The notes under the pieces: model-generated
Databases searched by the model: none
Told to the model about the DNA's origin: nothing
What the model saw: only the letters and a program-made list of their open reading frames with translations
Translations under genes and position numbers: made by a program
Part shown: positions 1 through 12,672 of the stretch, piece by piece
How the letters are laid out: each line of letters begins with the position of its first letter
Position numbering within the stretch: position 1 is the first letter of the stretch
Assembly: GCA_038503075.1 (NCBI GenBank)
Contig: JBCAML010000010.1
Coordinates: 558,001 to 622,000, forward strand
Direction of reading: 5' to 3'
Source: Gyromitra esculenta
Taxonomy: Eukaryota > Ascomycota > Pezizomycetes > Pezizales > Discinaceae
Length of the DNA stretch: 64,000 bases

Positions 1-3000
1 GACTATGACTACTTACAGCAAGAAGCTCCGTGAAAGCTCGTCTCTGGTTTTTTGCATCCATGTAGTGCTGCGAGGCTTCGGCTGACTTTTGGTGGATATG
101 TTCTGCGGTACCGCCAAGTCTAGCACATCGTCAGCAGTGTAATTTTGTGGATAGGAACATATATTATCGTACGTAGCTTCAGCACGTGCAAGCTCCCTGT
201 GAAGTTTTGTTAACCTCGCATCTAAAGTATCACCTGTTTCTTGGTCAGGTACTTCAATGCGTGGACAAATCTGAGAGGCCTTCCCAGTATAATCCTGAGG
301 ATGTTAGTTGAAGTTGTTACTATAACTCTGATGGGATTACCTCGACGGTAGCTTGCTGGGTCGCCAGCTCTTTCTCAATACGGGTAGTCTCCTTCTGGTA
401 CTTATCGAGCTGCTCGTACCAATGATTTTTGTTTGCAAGACATTGCGTTCGTCTACGGTCAGAGTTGAAAAGCTCAGCCTTCGAGAGTGTTAGTAAATCC
501 TCTGATTGAGTTGATAAAATTACTTACTCGCAATTCAGCTACCCGTTGTTCGGCCAAATCTAGATCTTGACTAATTGATTTAACCTGCGCACACAGCTGA
601 TCGCCTGCTTGATTCAATTGGTATCTCTGGACCACGAGTTCCTCGTACGAGGCTGTTGTGATACGCAACGTTTCTTGATAGGTCTGGGAAGTGGTGAGCA
701 TAAAACGTTTCGTGAAGTGGGATCACGCAGGAAAACTACCTTCAGTCTAGCTTGTAGGGCGTTAAGTTTACCATCCTGTGCCGCTTCTTCGATTTTAGAT
801 TTTAGATCCTCAACCCTATCCTCGGCTCGATGGAGCTTAAGATCGTGTTCTCTCTTACGACGCTATAGGAATATTAGAGTGATTATCGCTAATCGGGACA
901 AGTTTCTAGGGACATACGCTATAGCCTTGAATACTACGCTCTAGCTCTTCGACGACTCTTTGCTTCCCCTGCGCTACCCGTTTAAGGTCATCGAGCTCCT
1001 GGTTGAGCTGTTTGATGTCTTCTTCAACGAGTCTGTTGAGTAATCAGTAATAGCTATCAATAGAGATTTTTATTAATTACCGCTTCTGCGCCCCGATATC
1101 AGTCCTGATCCGAGAGGGTTGATTATAGGCTTGAACAGGAGTCACACCCATGGCCCCATTACTAAGGAAAGTTAATTACACTAAATTAGCTTGTCTTGCA
1201 TCGAGTATCCGCTTACCTTCCACCAACCTTCATGCCCCAACCCGGGCGCTTTAAGTTGAGTGAAAAACATGCGCTTATATGATCGTTCTGAGATCTCCGC
1301 TCCATTACATTGTTTGCCTCTTCTAAGTCCTCAATCAAGACAACTTGTTCAATTGAATTACCGATAATGAGATGCCTCATTACATTACTGTCGCTGACCT
1401 AAAATAGTTTAGTGGCTAGGATCAAGTGTGTGGTGAATTATCCTACCTCTATGCTTCTATAAATCGTATTATATCGATGGTCGGGCTCAATAAGGTTGAG
1501 CGTTTTCGCTGGGGTGATGTGTAATGGGTATGCACTTCCTTAAATATTAGTAAGCTTTCTGAAATGAAAAAAGTCCATGATTCACTGTCATCCATACCAA
1601 GAGCAAGACCTCATTAGTCGCTTAAGAAGTTCACTGTCTTCGTAGTTCGTAACGACAAAGGCCATTAAAGTTGAACCAAAGAACCGCTCCAAAATGCTCA
1701 ACCACTTTGGGTCGCGAAGAGTGATATATGTTCCTATGGGGCCAACAGGTTTAACGCGAAATCCACGTTCACTATTGATGGCTTTGAGAAGTGTGGGTAA
1801 TTCTGTGCCGAAAACTTTTAGGAAATCCCCTTCAGCAGCACTGATTTGGCGGAGATTGGTTTGCTTATTACCAATCTCCGTTTTTTTCGTTTGTAAACTT
1901 CTATTAGCCTGTTCTAACTCCTTGTTTGCAACTTGTAATGTAGCTTGGTTGTCTTTGTTCTGTTGGTCATGGACAGCGATTTCGGTTTGGATCCTGTGAA
2001 CCTCAGCTTCGGCGTTTCGTTGGTCTTCCATCAACTGGAAATTACTCCCGCCATTCGCTGCTTCAAGCCTAATTTCCTCGTTCCGTATATCTTCATGGAT
2101 TTCTTTTATTTTTTTACTGACGCCCGTCAAGGTCCCCTTGAGCTCACGCTCCGTTGTCTACCATAGTGAATAAATAAATAGCACCATAAATAAAGTGGGG
2201 ATGAAAGCCCATACCTGTGAACCTTGGAGATCCTTTCTGTTATTATCCAGTTCTACTTTCGCTGCGCTTTTGGCATCTTTGAGGGGAGTCAAACTCTCAT
2301 TTCCCTCTTGCACTTTCTGACTTAATTCCTCATGGTTCCGATTCGCATCTTCAAATGCAACTGAAGCCGCCTCACGCTCCTCTTCCGCTCTACTAACTTT
2401 ATTCTGCGATGCTTCAAGGGCGTTTTTCAGAACATCCAACTGCTTTTCTGCGTCTCGAACTTGAGCCCATGCCATCTGGTATTGCAAATTTTCGATCCGG
2501 TCTCGAAGAGTGGTATGACTTCTTAATTGTTCTACTTTTTCGTTCCAGCGGTCCATATCTGCTTTCAGTTCCCCTAGGTCGTCAACTTTTGTTTGCAGCA
2601 CTGCTTCGGTACTATCAATACCGTTTTTGATAAGACTGTAATCCTGATCTAGTTGTTCTAGCTGTACACCCTTAGCAAAGAATTTGTACTTTTCCTGATT
2701 GGTTGAACTGCTGAGAAACGCGCGAGCTAAGTCCTGAGTCAGAACATTCATAGGATTGTCGACTTGTAATCCGAAGTGATCGCATACTTCGTCCAACTCT
2801 TCTTTTTTAGAGGAGACGAGTTTTTCTTGCTTTGATTTCAGTCTATACCCACTACTGCCGTCACGATTAAAGTTCCTCTCCACGACGATGACGTCGTCAT
2901 ACTGGTCCTGTTTGAACCCATCACCGCCGTTCTTGATTTTAACAGTTATCCGGGCAACGCTATTTACAATTAGAACGAGATACATGAGCTAAAGGAGATA

Positions 3001-3616
3001 GTGTGCTTACTCTTCGCCTTCCTTAATGAAACTTTTCATGGCACTTCCACGATTTGTTGAAGTTGCTTTGCCACCGAGGGCAAGAGTGATGGCGGTGAGA
3101 ATTGCACTTTTACCGCTACCATTATGTCCAATAACAAAATTCATAAAAGGGCCAAATTTGATCTCAAGAAACTTGTGGCACTATTACAAAAGTTAGCCTT
3201 GGGGACCAGAACCAACTCAACAAAGCACGAACCATGAAGTTCTCGCAAATGACGCTTAGAATGATACCATGTTCGGCAGGCACCTAGAATCCAGAACAGG
3301 TTAGTCAAAGTACTATAAAACTGTAAAAATCCATCTTGTACATTTTGTGTCCCCTGTGACGCCTTTTTTCTAATTTCGAGGGTCATTCTCTGTGTTGAAG
3401 CTTCCTCGGCTTCCCAGTCGTAATTGTCCTCATTGTCCGGGCTATCCTCGCTAGTACGGGGGCGTTTTGAAGTCCGAAGAAACTGTCAGCATTGTTTTAC
3501 GTCTTGTAAATGGCTGCGGGCCTTACTGAATGACGAGCGGGGGCTGGAGTCCCATCTTCAAAATCCGAATCCACATCGGACTCTTCCTGGACGTTACGCC
3601 GACGTTTCGAAGCCAT
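1..3616 (-). CDS. SMC6: SMC6, DNA repair/cohesion-like ATPase (5' part, cut by window edge)
   Basis: N-terminal half of the Smc6 subunit of the Smc5/6 complex, a nuclear ATPase that acts in recombination repair and replication-fork processing. The start is the ATG at 3616 ([12 protein letters not shown], a basic start followed by an acidic stretch). Splicing of short introns (e.g. 3284-3341, 3181-3232) gives the family signature: [19 protein letters not shown], then the Walker A box [14 protein letters not shown], then [21 protein letters not shown], which separates Smc6 from Smc5. The segment [14 protein letters not shown] follows, then a long coiled coil (about 2600-1870) and the hinge (about 1800-1200: [15 protein letters not shown] and later [17 protein letters not shown]). 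Below about 1100 the second coiled-coil arm runs off the window at base 1, so the C-terminal signature and Walker B are not visible. Identity is firm; exons below 1500 are approximate. Confidence 0.93.
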
Positions 3617-4483
3617 CGTGAAAAACCCTGGGTCGTTGCAAAGTAATGAAGAATAGACGTTGGATGTAGGTTTGCTAAAATAACGATGTTGCCAGACGCG
3701 TAAAGGATAAAGGATCGCGGCTTTCCTTGGCTGCAGCTAAATTAGAGTACGATACCTGGTAACGACTGGGGATCGTGGCTGCCAAGCCTTATGGCATCAG
3801 GCTAACCTACATGTAGCCTATTAACTATACATGTGTGTACCACGAGCACAGCTGCGACTAATTTTGTTCAAAAGATAATGCATGTATCTTTTGGTAGTGG
3901 GTTTGATCCTAGGGTACTCAGGTCCTCGCCTTTTTTTAAAAAGGCTTTACGATTTCGTATAGTTAATATAGTCAGAGTAGAAGGTTGTAAAATATATATT
4001 TCGTGATGCATTATTAATGTGAGGTGGACAAACTTGGAGTCTGAATTTTTTGATGTTCTCTAGGATCTCGCTGCATTACATCTGTATCAATACCTTAGTT
4101 TACAATCCCAATGGTTAGAGGGATAATGGAACTCTTTTAGCTGAAAGCGCAGGATTTCGATATTTTTAAGAAAACCCCAGGGGGGAGTAATAACCGCTTG
4201 GTGATTTAGATTACTGGGCTAGAATCAGGATTTCGTGGTTTACTGCGATACTCGAAAATACTTTATTGGATATAAAATCGATCTTTTAAGGTCAAAGTAT
4301 ATAGATGTAGAAAGAAAAACAGGAAATAACAGAAATAGCTAAACAGAAATAGGAGTATCTCGGTTGTTAATGGTCGAGATTACATATCGTTGTCCCCTAA
4401 ATTACCGGTATCATCCCCCTGTATTGTTCATTATACCTCACTTCACTATTGAGAGAGTATGAAGAATTATATCTCAAGTAGAA
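3617..4483. other. Spacer between SMC6 promoter and PAN1 3' end
   Basis: AT-rich, with no supported gene. It holds the SMC6 promoter (3617 upward) and the 3' UTR of PAN1. A perfect 10-bp palindrome CTACATGTAG lies near 3809. Confidence 0.6.
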
Positions 4484-7400
4484 TTACCCCAGAACCCTTC
4501 CACCAGACGGAGGGGCGCTACGATCCTTCGTTTGTGTCTTCTTCAGTTGTCTACCCATAGTAATCTGGCTTAGTAGAGAAGACCGATCACCGGCAATTTC
4601 CGGAGGAGGCACAACTGGTAGGTTGGATGGGTTTGATGCTGCTGGCATGGGTGGTGGTGGAGGGGGTGGAGGCGGAGGCGGAGGGGGTGGTGGTGGTCCA
4701 CCTCCGACTTGCGGGTTTGCAGGTTCATCCTTTCCCATACTAGATAGTGGTCTCGGTGGACCCATGTTTGCAAAGAATCTTTCAGCAAGCTCCCTTGTGC
4801 TTTCACGATTAGGCGGATCATCATCATCACTACCCGAATTATCGTCATCAACAACACTCCAATCATCCTCTTCTAATTGGCGGTGGCGATAAATCCTAGG
4901 TGGTGATTGTTGAGCTGCCGGCGATGCTGTCGTAGCCGCCGCGTCGCTGTTGAAATTATAAAAGGGGTTCTTGCTTGGCGCAGTAGCAGGAGTAGCAATA
5001 GGAGGCGGGGAGACTGAAGATTGAGCACCGTCCGTGGGAACCGGTCCAAAATGTTTGAAAAAGGGATTGTTGCTTGGATTATCGGTATTGGCAGCTGGAA
5101 CGGGTGAGCTGCCCGAGGTAGAAGGAGTGGCCACTTGCGTAGTTGGCGGAAGAGGTGGGGCCGGTGGAGGGGGCGGGGGCGGGGGCGGGCTGGACTGTGT
5201 TGAAGGTGCAAGGACAAACTCTTCGCCGGTGTTATCTTGCGTGGGTGTTGTTTTGCCTACCGTTTCAGGCTCTTCGTCGTCCGAGGATGATTCTGCCTCA
5301 AGCTCTAACTGCAGACGCCTTAAACGTCTGTGGCGAGGGAGCAAGTCAGCGTATGAAAAAACTTATTAGGATATGAGCGTAACTTACTCCTCTTCTTGTG
5401 CTGCCTTTTCAAGCTCAGCACGCATAGCTGCAAGCCTAGATTCTTTTTCTTTTGCCGCTTGTAGTGCCGCTTGTTTCTTCTTCTTCTCCTCTTCCTTCCT
5501 CAGTTTGCCTTGCTTCATATCTTGCTCGAGAGCTTGAAGGCGAGCTTTCGCAGCTTCTTTTGCTCTCATAAGTTCCTCTTCCTCTAGTCTTGTTTCATCC
5601 CTATTGAATAAAATTAGTATCCTAGAAACAGTATTCAGGTGACGAAACACTTACTCTAGCTCGAGTCTCTTAGACTCCTGGGCTTCTTGCTCTCGCCTCA
5701 GCATCTCTTCTTGCTCAGACCTTGCTTCCTCCTCGGCTTGCTTTCTTGCTTCCTCCTCCACCCGTTGGGTATCATTCTTTGGTTTACGGGGTGCAGGTGG
5801 AGGTGGTTTTTTAGAGGCAGTGGAGGACGGAGGTTTAATTTGCTCATCCGCAAGCCTTTGCTGACGAATTTGCTCGCGTTGGGCCTCTTCCTCCTCAGCT
5901 TGCCTAAGACGTTCCTCCTTCTCCTTCCGCTCACGCTCCATTCGTTGCTGAGTATTTTCACCTATATTTGAACGAGTAGGCGGTAGTAACCCAAGAGCAG
6001 CTAGTTTTTCAGCCATCCTCCTTTCAGCTTGCTGCTTAATAAAAGTTGTTCGTTCTTCGGCAGTTTTGAAAGATGAATACGAAGTACTGCTGGAAGGAGT
6101 AGATGAGCGGGGGGGGGACGAGACACTTCGTGATGACTCTTCAAAAGCTCTAGAGGTGCTAGTCTTTGGGCGATCGTCGTGGCGACGAGAATCACGATCG
6201 CTGTTAAATGTTAGTAGGGCATCCTCGTTGGGAATCAACGAACAACTAACTTACTCTTCACGCCTAGTTTTAGCAGCACGGCTCTGGCGTTGCAGGTCAA
6301 AGATAAATTCTTTAACCTCGTCCTCCACCCCAAGAGCTTCGTCCCATCTTCTCCGTTCATGATCAGAGACAGCACCACTCTCTCCAGGAATTTCTCTGAG
6401 ACTATCTTCTAGACCCTTTCTGAAATCATTCAGACTTTCTTCCACGTCTCGAGTCATTCTCTCGTTCCTCTCTTTTTCGGAGTTGACCTTCTGGGTCTCC
6501 TCGGCCAATCTTCTAGAACCAGCCTCGTCATCATCACCAGACGGAGTTATTGGCTTTCCAGTTAACTCCGCAAGTCTTTGCTGCACCATGGCTTTGGATT
6601 TGGCCTTGAACCTATCGGATTCGGTGATAGCCCCTCCAGGACCTGTTCCTATAATAGCAGAAGCGGACCCCGGATGCGCCTTCGCGTCGCGCAATCTAAA
6701 AAGCTCAAGTTTGGCGTCTGCAATATTTCTCTCGGTTTTTCTGACCTTCGAAGCAAGATCAGGCAATCGATCCGTAAGATTCTGCAATTGTCTTTTCAGC
6801 TGCCTCCGTTCAACCTCAGAATCGGGCCCTTGTGATGTTGCGTTCGGGTGAGCGTCAATATCTTCCTGAACCCGTCGGATTCTCCTGTAGAGGTCATCTG
6901 CGTCACGACGATCACGCCTGTCAAGAATCTCGTCATCCTCTGCCTCTGCCTCATCCTTGATATCAACCGCGTCAAGAAGAATCTGCTTTTCTCTGACTTT
7001 CTTACGAAGCTGATCAAGCGATAGCTCGTCGGGTGCAGGGGAACTAGAGGGACCCGAGACTGCAGGGGATGGTGATCTTCCTCCACGATTGCGATGACGT
7101 GCGCCCGACTTATAGCCCACCTCATTATCGTCAAATCTATAAACAGTTCCATCTTTTTTACCAAAAGAGGTATTATCACTATGGAAAGAACGATTTTTCA
7201 AATAACTGACACCAGTGGGCTGGGACTGAAGCGCCGACGCAGTGTTACCTTTTTGAAGGTATGATTTGACTGTATTTAGAGACTCCGAAAACTTTTTGGT
7301 GGATGGAGGGATCAATTCTGGTGGAAGGCGTGTAGGAATGTCATATCCGTTCAGTTTACGAAAGATCTGTTGACAGTTAGCATGGTACAACTTAAAACGA

Positions 7401-9047
7401 TGGAAGGTACGTGCCAGATGCATAGCTACGGCAAATTCGTCCTTGTTCAGTTTGCCCTTGTTCCCAGTATCCGCCAAGGTCCAGATAGACATTAAATCTT
7501 CCTTTGGTAACCCACTCTGACTAAAAACCTCAATGGCTGTATCACCAGTGATAAAACCTCGGTGAAATCCGTCCCACCCTTCAAAAACAATGTCATATTT
7601 TTCTTTTTCAACCTTCGTGATAGACCAAGGGATCACGGCGTTTCCCTGAAGGCCTTGCATACTAAATCCACCTTCACGACCTTGCTGTGGCATCATACGC
7701 TGCTGTAGGGCATCAATTCCCTGAAGTACAGATGCGGGAGCATCAACCAGCCCCCATTGGCCTGGCCGTCCAGTAGGCTGTGCCTGCAGGGGATTGGGGC
7801 CTCCGACTGACAGAGAAGACATAGCAGTAGGCATCGGTGGAATAGGAGGTATCGAACCACTAAAACCACCAATACCCTGTCTAAATCCAGTGGCTTGAGA
7901 AGACAAAGCAGATGGGTTTTGAAATCCCGTCTGCTGCGATTGGAGTCCAGGGAATCCTGTCTGCTGTGTTTGTAGCCCCTGGAATCCTGTCTGCTGAGAC
8001 TGAAATCCTGTCTGCTGAGATTGAAATCCTGTCTGCTGAGGTTGAAATCCTGTTTGTTGCGGCGTGAAACCTGTTGCCTGCGCACCCATGTTCATGCCCA
8101 AGAGCTGAGAGTTATTGGGCTGGTTCTGTCCACCAAAGCTTGGCGAAAGAGTGTTTTGCCGTGAAGGTTGCTGGGCTGGAGCTGTGCTAACTTCGAAACT
8201 AGGGATATTTGTGCGAGCTGGCGCAGCTGGTGCAGAGTCCGGAACCCCAAAGGAAATAATATCCACCATTCCGGACACCTCATTCCGGACCACCTCAGGA
8301 AGGGTTGCTGGTAGTGTTTTCCCCTGGCGTTTGAGGTTGCAAAGATACATCGCTAACGCAAACTCAGGGAAGAGCAACTGACCTGACTTAGTGGTATCCG
8401 CCAGTTGCCATATTTGATGGAGATCTGTTGGAGGGAGTTGAGATTTCAAAAGGATTTCTTTTGCACTCTCACCTGCGTTTGGCGTTAGAACTTAGTCATA
8501 GCATTAAAATAAAAGATAAAATAAAACTTTATTGATAAGTAGACCACTTACCAGGCAGTGCCTGCCCATCCCCCACTGCATCTTTGAAAAACTGCTCGAA
8601 TTTTGCCTGATCCGCAACAGTGACGAAAGATAACCTGATGTTCGGGATCTTGACCAAATTCTTAGGCGTGGAGGATTGAGAAAGAGGCGCTTGCTGCTGC
8701 GGCTGCTGCTGTTGCCGTGGCAGTGGGGAAAATGTTTGTAGATTTGGCAGAGGGGGAACTGGTGGGATTCCTTGCTGGCTAGGAAACCCCTGAAGCCCCG
8801 TTGGAAACCCCGTATACTGTTGTTGCAAGGGGTGCTGCTGTTGCTGTTGCTGTTGCTGGAATTGCTGTTGCTGCTGAAGCTGCTGTTGCTGTCCTGGAAA
8901 TCCGGTTTGTTGGTATCCCATAAATCCAGTTGGCTGAAGTGCCATAGGCTGCTGACCGGGAAATCCAGTTTGCTGGGGCTGCTGTTGTTGTTGGTATTGA
9001 CCGGCCTGTTGGCCGTTCGCGCCCAGGAAGCCAGTCGCGGAGTACAT
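4484..9047 (-). CDS. PAN1: Pan1, actin cytoskeleton-regulatory endocytic scaffold
   Basis: Orthologue of Pan1, the EH-domain scaffold of the Pan1-End3-Sla1 complex, which activates Arp2/3 at cortical endocytic patches. The start is the ATG at 9047 ([12 protein letters not shown]). Order seen: a Q-rich N-terminus with QTGF repeats; EH domain 1 (about residues 135-230, split by the intron 8473-8551, [17 protein letters not shown]); a block of at least seven QQTGF repeats near 8080-7900, resembling Ark1/Prk1 kinase sites; EH domain 2 (about 445-550, [20 protein letters not shown]); long coiled coils and charged helices (7000-5390); an acidic region; a run of about 15 prolines; and a C-terminal WH2 motif ([14 protein letters not shown]) that binds actin. 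The last introns are near 6240, 5640 and 5327-5387. Total about 1,460 aa, normal for Pan1. Confidence 0.95.
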
Positions 9048-9313
9048 GGCGTGAGAACGGGCGATTAAAAAATGAAGACTATAGTTGAGGTTGAAATTGA
9101 GGACGATGGTGGTGAAGATGGGGTAGAAGAAGGATAGGAGGTGACGAAGCATAAGTAAGACCGGTTTACAATACCACCAATCACTGCCGTGTCAACGGAA
9201 TGCCTGCTTGCCGACCTCTAATCCTGGTCAATATGCAGCTCAATGCGACGGTGCAGACTTACTTCGTAGACATCATCGCTTCCATGTATTGATACTGCTT
9301 AAATACACATCTA

Positions 9314-9486
9314 TAGTCACGCCTCGAGATGTCACACACCAAATCTTAGGGGGATTTCGTATGATATAGCAATTTATCCGAGATAGCGAATTAATTTTGG
9401 TGAGCGGAAAATATTACCGTAGGAAAATCCATACGAGACAGCAAGGTATCCGACATAATGAGATCCAATATAGCAAGGTGCGACTG
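9314..9486. mobile_element. Degraded pogo-like MITE, TA-flanked
   Basis: The right end, read inward, is CAGTCGCACCTTGCTATATT, a pogo/Fot1-type terminus. The left end (tAGTCACGCCTCGAGAT) matches it imperfectly. Both ends are flanked by TA (9312-9313, 9487-9488). Phrases such as TATAGCA and GAGATAGCG recur inside. No coding capacity; probably an old non-autonomous copy. Confidence 0.45.
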
Positions 9487-9735
9487 TATATTTTTCACTA
9501 AAGCCTGGGATTCGAGTCAACGACTCCACCCCGTGCATATATACCAACTACGATTCGTACCTTTCTCGGACCTTTTCTAACGAAATATGTTTATGAGTAC
9601 ATGTAGTTTCGCATCAAACTTTTCCACCATAGCTTACTAAGAGGATTTAATGGTGCTACATATCTCCACAATTTCTAATTCAGTCCAATTCTCGAACTGA
9701 TATTCACCCGTGGTGATGGGTATGCTGGGTATGTA

Positions 9736-9992
9736 CAGTTGCGTCCAACGAGACCCTGCGGTTTTTGGGGTACCACAACGCGATGAAAAAACATGGAATT
9801 CAACTAAAAACTAGCTATTACGACCTTCTCTTCTTGTGAGGCAATAAAAACCCAACAGCATGATGGGGCTATCTTCCCTATTGTGTTTTTAAAACAAGGG
9901 TGTATTTTTTTGATTTTTCTAGAGGGGTGACCTAACATCATTTGTTGTGTCGTGGGATGTCAAAAACCGCAGTGACTTGTTGAACGCAACTG
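9736..9992. mobile_element. MITE, family with CAGTTGCGTYCAAC termini (copy 1)
   Basis: 257 bp with terminal inverted repeats. The left end is CAGTTGCGTCCAACGAGACC, followed by CTGCGGTTTTTG. The right end, reverse-complemented, is CAGTTGCGTTCAACAAGTCA, followed by the same CTGCGGTTTTTG. I count about 4-5 mismatches in 32. TA duplications at 9734-9735 and 9993-9994 fit Tc1/mariner-pogo insertion. No ORF, so non-autonomous. Confidence 0.8.
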
Positions 9993-10443
9993 TACTGCAA
10001 GATGCGGTTGGAAAGTCCTCGCCCACCCCCCAAAACATACCAAAAGTAGGCCACTTCATGATTTTTCAAACCACACTTCCGGTTAGTGGATAAATAAATT
10101 AACATTGCTGTTAGATCTACAAGTCCACAAATATCTACTCTCTAATCCTTCGAATTCCCCCATTCCAATTATTGTTGAAGAAATGAGACCCAAGAACTAG
10201 TGGTCAAGTGGTCAGTACCTGTAGATTTGTATGACAGCGCCATAAAAAAGCCACATTACTCCGACTTTCCCCTACTACCAAAATTTCCCTATCAGTTTAC
10301 TCCTCGCCTAAGTAGCAAACAAGAAATCATATTGCTAGACGGGGTATTTTAGGTTCCAAGTTACCATCCATATCTCTTAACTTGAAGCTCCCTTGTGGTT
10401 ATCTATCGCAAATTCCATACACTTATATATAACCGCAGAGGTA

Positions 10444-10520
10444 CAATTGCGCCCAACAAGGGTTTTATTCACACCATAGCTTCTGTTAAATGCGATATTC
10501 TTGTACCCATTTAAACAATG
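10444..10520. repeat. Fragment related to the dispersed repeat at 52.8 kb
   Basis: The segment reading GGGTTTTATTCACACCATAG and on to ATTCTTGTA matches, with scattered substitutions, the reverse complement of 52826-52880 (GGGGTTTTGTTCACGCCATA ... CATTCTTGTA). Its left edge, CAATTGCGCCCAACAAGG after a TA, also looks like the terminus of the CAGTTGCG MITE family, so it may be a chimera or a partial element. Confidence 0.55.
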
Positions 10521-10546
10521 AAAATATGATAAAACAAAAACAAAAA

Positions 10547-10826
10547 CAGTTGCTTCCAACAAGACCCTACAGGGTTTGAAGTACTTCAACGCAACGAGTT
10601 CGCAACGGATAGACAGAAATCAACTAAAATATTTATTATATATTCAATGGGGAGGAAATCATGAGACAATTGAATATAAATGCAATTTATTTAAGCGGTA
10701 ATAGAGGTAGAATAAAATTCTACTTTTTTTTTCGAGAAGGGTTGATATCATCTCGCTGCATCATGACATATGCATATGCATGATCACGGTACTTCAAAAA
10801 TCGCGGAGACTTGCTAGACGCAACTG
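10547..10826. mobile_element. MITE, family with CAGTTGCG termini (copy 2)
   Basis: 280 bp relative of the copy at 9736-9992. The left end is CAGTTGCTTCCAACAAGACC; the right end, reverse-complemented, is CAGTTGCGTCTAGCAAGTCT. Both ends carry an inner TTTGAAGTAC block as part of the inverted repeat. TA follows the right end; the left flank is AA, so one target-site copy has decayed. The interior shares short blocks with copy 1. No coding capacity. Confidence 0.75.
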
Positions 10827-11917
10827 TACATGTAGGTGTATGGGCAGCTATTTGTGCGAGTACGTAGACATATAGGTATCAGGCTGGAATGTGCCCACAA
10901 GTTGTAAGGTCCATCATGTGTGATAACTACACGTAATATCAGATACATGTAGTATCTTGAGGCACAGAAAGAGTTTTGAGAGTTCATTGTCATAAATACA
11001 TATATAATATATAGAGTGCTTTCCCGCGGGTCTAAGTAAATATTCTAAACTAATCTATTGGATATGGCGATGATCAGACGTCCATAATTCCATGCCAGAA
11101 CTTATTGAATTCTTAGAAACACCTAGAGATAGGTTATCTCGAGAACATGTTGATCAATATATATATAATCGCTTGCGAGCAGATTTTCCAGTCAATCTAA
11201 AGCAAAAGGGGCGAAAAGCAGAAAGGGCAAGTTAGTTACTGGCTAAGAGGTTTAGACAAGATCTCTGCTTAGAAGGCCAGTCAGAACTTACATGTGCATG
11301 TAGTATCTGGAAATGTTACAGGGGGTATTGGTGTGGTCTATTCATAATTAAATCATGGATCTTTGTTTTATTCTTTAGAGCGCGAGTAGTATCTAGGTTT
11401 ACGGGAAGGTATTCATACAATCATCCAACTACTTTAATAAATACGTGTATGGTCTTGAAAAAATTGCGAGCGAGTAAGAATTTATGATGCTGTTTAATAA
11501 CTAACTTGTTCGAGGGTGGGTGATTGAATTTTCGCCTAAACCTTCAAAAAGTCCTCACAATCTATTGTAGTCATCCACTTACCTTGATCGCCCCGCTGAT
11601 ATCTCGAACTATGAGAATCGATAGACTGGTGTGCTTAACTACACGCATACATAAACACAATAGATTGTTTTGGGTAAGTACGTTATGAGTACCCGAGAAT
11701 CACAAACATGTAGTAGGCCATCTATAGGTTGTGAAGATTGAAGGGAACTACTCGTTGATCATAATATAGCCACACGAGATGTCGAAGGAAACTCTGGAGG
11801 TGCATGCAGTTGCCTCGCTTCCCACGGTAATAGAACGGTACCTATAAACCCTTACACTCCCCTAGAGCCGGTACATATATATATAGATTTCATTTACTCA
11901 GCTTATCCCAGCTATAT

Positions 11918-12672
11918 TTAAGTGCTTTTGATAAAAAATTTCTTATCCGGTCTCGCAATGCCCATGACTTCCGGATGCCGATGTACAGCAGGCATGAGTC
12001 CTAATCCAACAGCCCTCCTGATAGCCTTCGCCATACGACGCTGATTGACTGGCCGTAGCCCCGTATCCTTGCTGTGCTTAATGCGACCCATCTCCGTCAT
12101 GTATTCCGACATCATTGAAAAGTTCTACTTCGCATTGTTAGCATAATTTCCTTAAGATTCTCATCTACGCTTTTCCCTCAAAAATACTAAAAGGCATTAC
12201 TTACTCTATATTCTTTAATCGGATTGATCCCGAGCAAATCCATTGCGTCAAACGCCGGCGTTTTCCTGGCCCTCCTCTTCCTCTGCTCCTGAAAACTCAG
12301 GTCATGCGGCGCATAAATATCTCCTTGGCTATATCTATGTTGTGTCTGCACTAATTCTGAGGGTTCCACTCTCTTATCTTCCTCGCCACCTGGACCTGTC
12401 GCTCCGGGTACCCGGGGTTGCTGTATATCACCAGGGACGTCAAGCGTGGGTTGCTGATCCCTTAGGGCTCTCAGGCGAGTCTCAAACGCCTCATCTGTGA
12501 AAACTTTGCGAGAAGAGTCGACTGCGCCGCCCCAGCCACCCAGAGAGGACGGTGGGGATCGGAAGGGAGGATCAGCTCGACGGGTATGGGTGGTTGAGAA
12601 CAGGCGGAAAGAAGGACTTAGAAGACGAGAGGGCGAGGAGAGGGCGAGGAGGGTGTTGAATTTAGGAGGCAT
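11918..12672 (-). CDS. RSM18: Mitochondrial small-subunit ribosomal protein bS18m
   Basis: bS18m, a component of the mitoribosome small subunit. I chose the start at 12672 (MPPKFNTLLALSSPSRLL), which gives an R/S-rich mitochondrial presequence with RLFSTTHTRR at about residue 30; the open frame runs further upstream without support. The first exon is a long, poorly conserved extension ending DLLGINPIKEYR. An intron (donor GTAAGT near 12209, acceptor TAG near 12118) leads to the diagnostic S18 core: NFSMMSEYMTEMGRIK, TGLRPVNQRRMAKAIRRA, GLGLMP. The C-terminus is HPEVMGIARPDKKFF. Head-to-head with the eIF2-beta gene. Confidence 0.9.

Larger units (their letters stand above)
9048..11917. other. 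Gene-free AT-rich region with miniature transposon remnants
   Basis: 2.9 kb between the PAN1 promoter and the bS18m 3' end, with no ORF I can support. It contains three TA-flanked inverted-repeat elements (9314-9486, 9736-9992, 10547-10826) and a fragment near 10444-10520 related to the dispersed repeat at 52.8 kb. TACATGTA palindromes occur near 9599, 10827 and 10944. Past 11000 I see only AT-rich sequence. Confidence 0.7.

Noticed and set aside
1..1200. SMC6 looks truncated
   Set aside because: The gene runs off the window edge; no sign of a real break.
4570..4892. Gly-rich and Leu-rich ORFs opposite PAN1
   Set aside because: Antisense and shifted-frame readings of the polyproline tract.
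8772..9068. Leu-rich ORF opposite PAN1
   Set aside because: Antisense reading of CAG-type polyglutamine repeats.
10377..10589. 70-codon minus-strand ORF
   Set aside because: Lies in the repeat fragment and the MITE left end; no protein signature, shared sequence is explained by the repeat.
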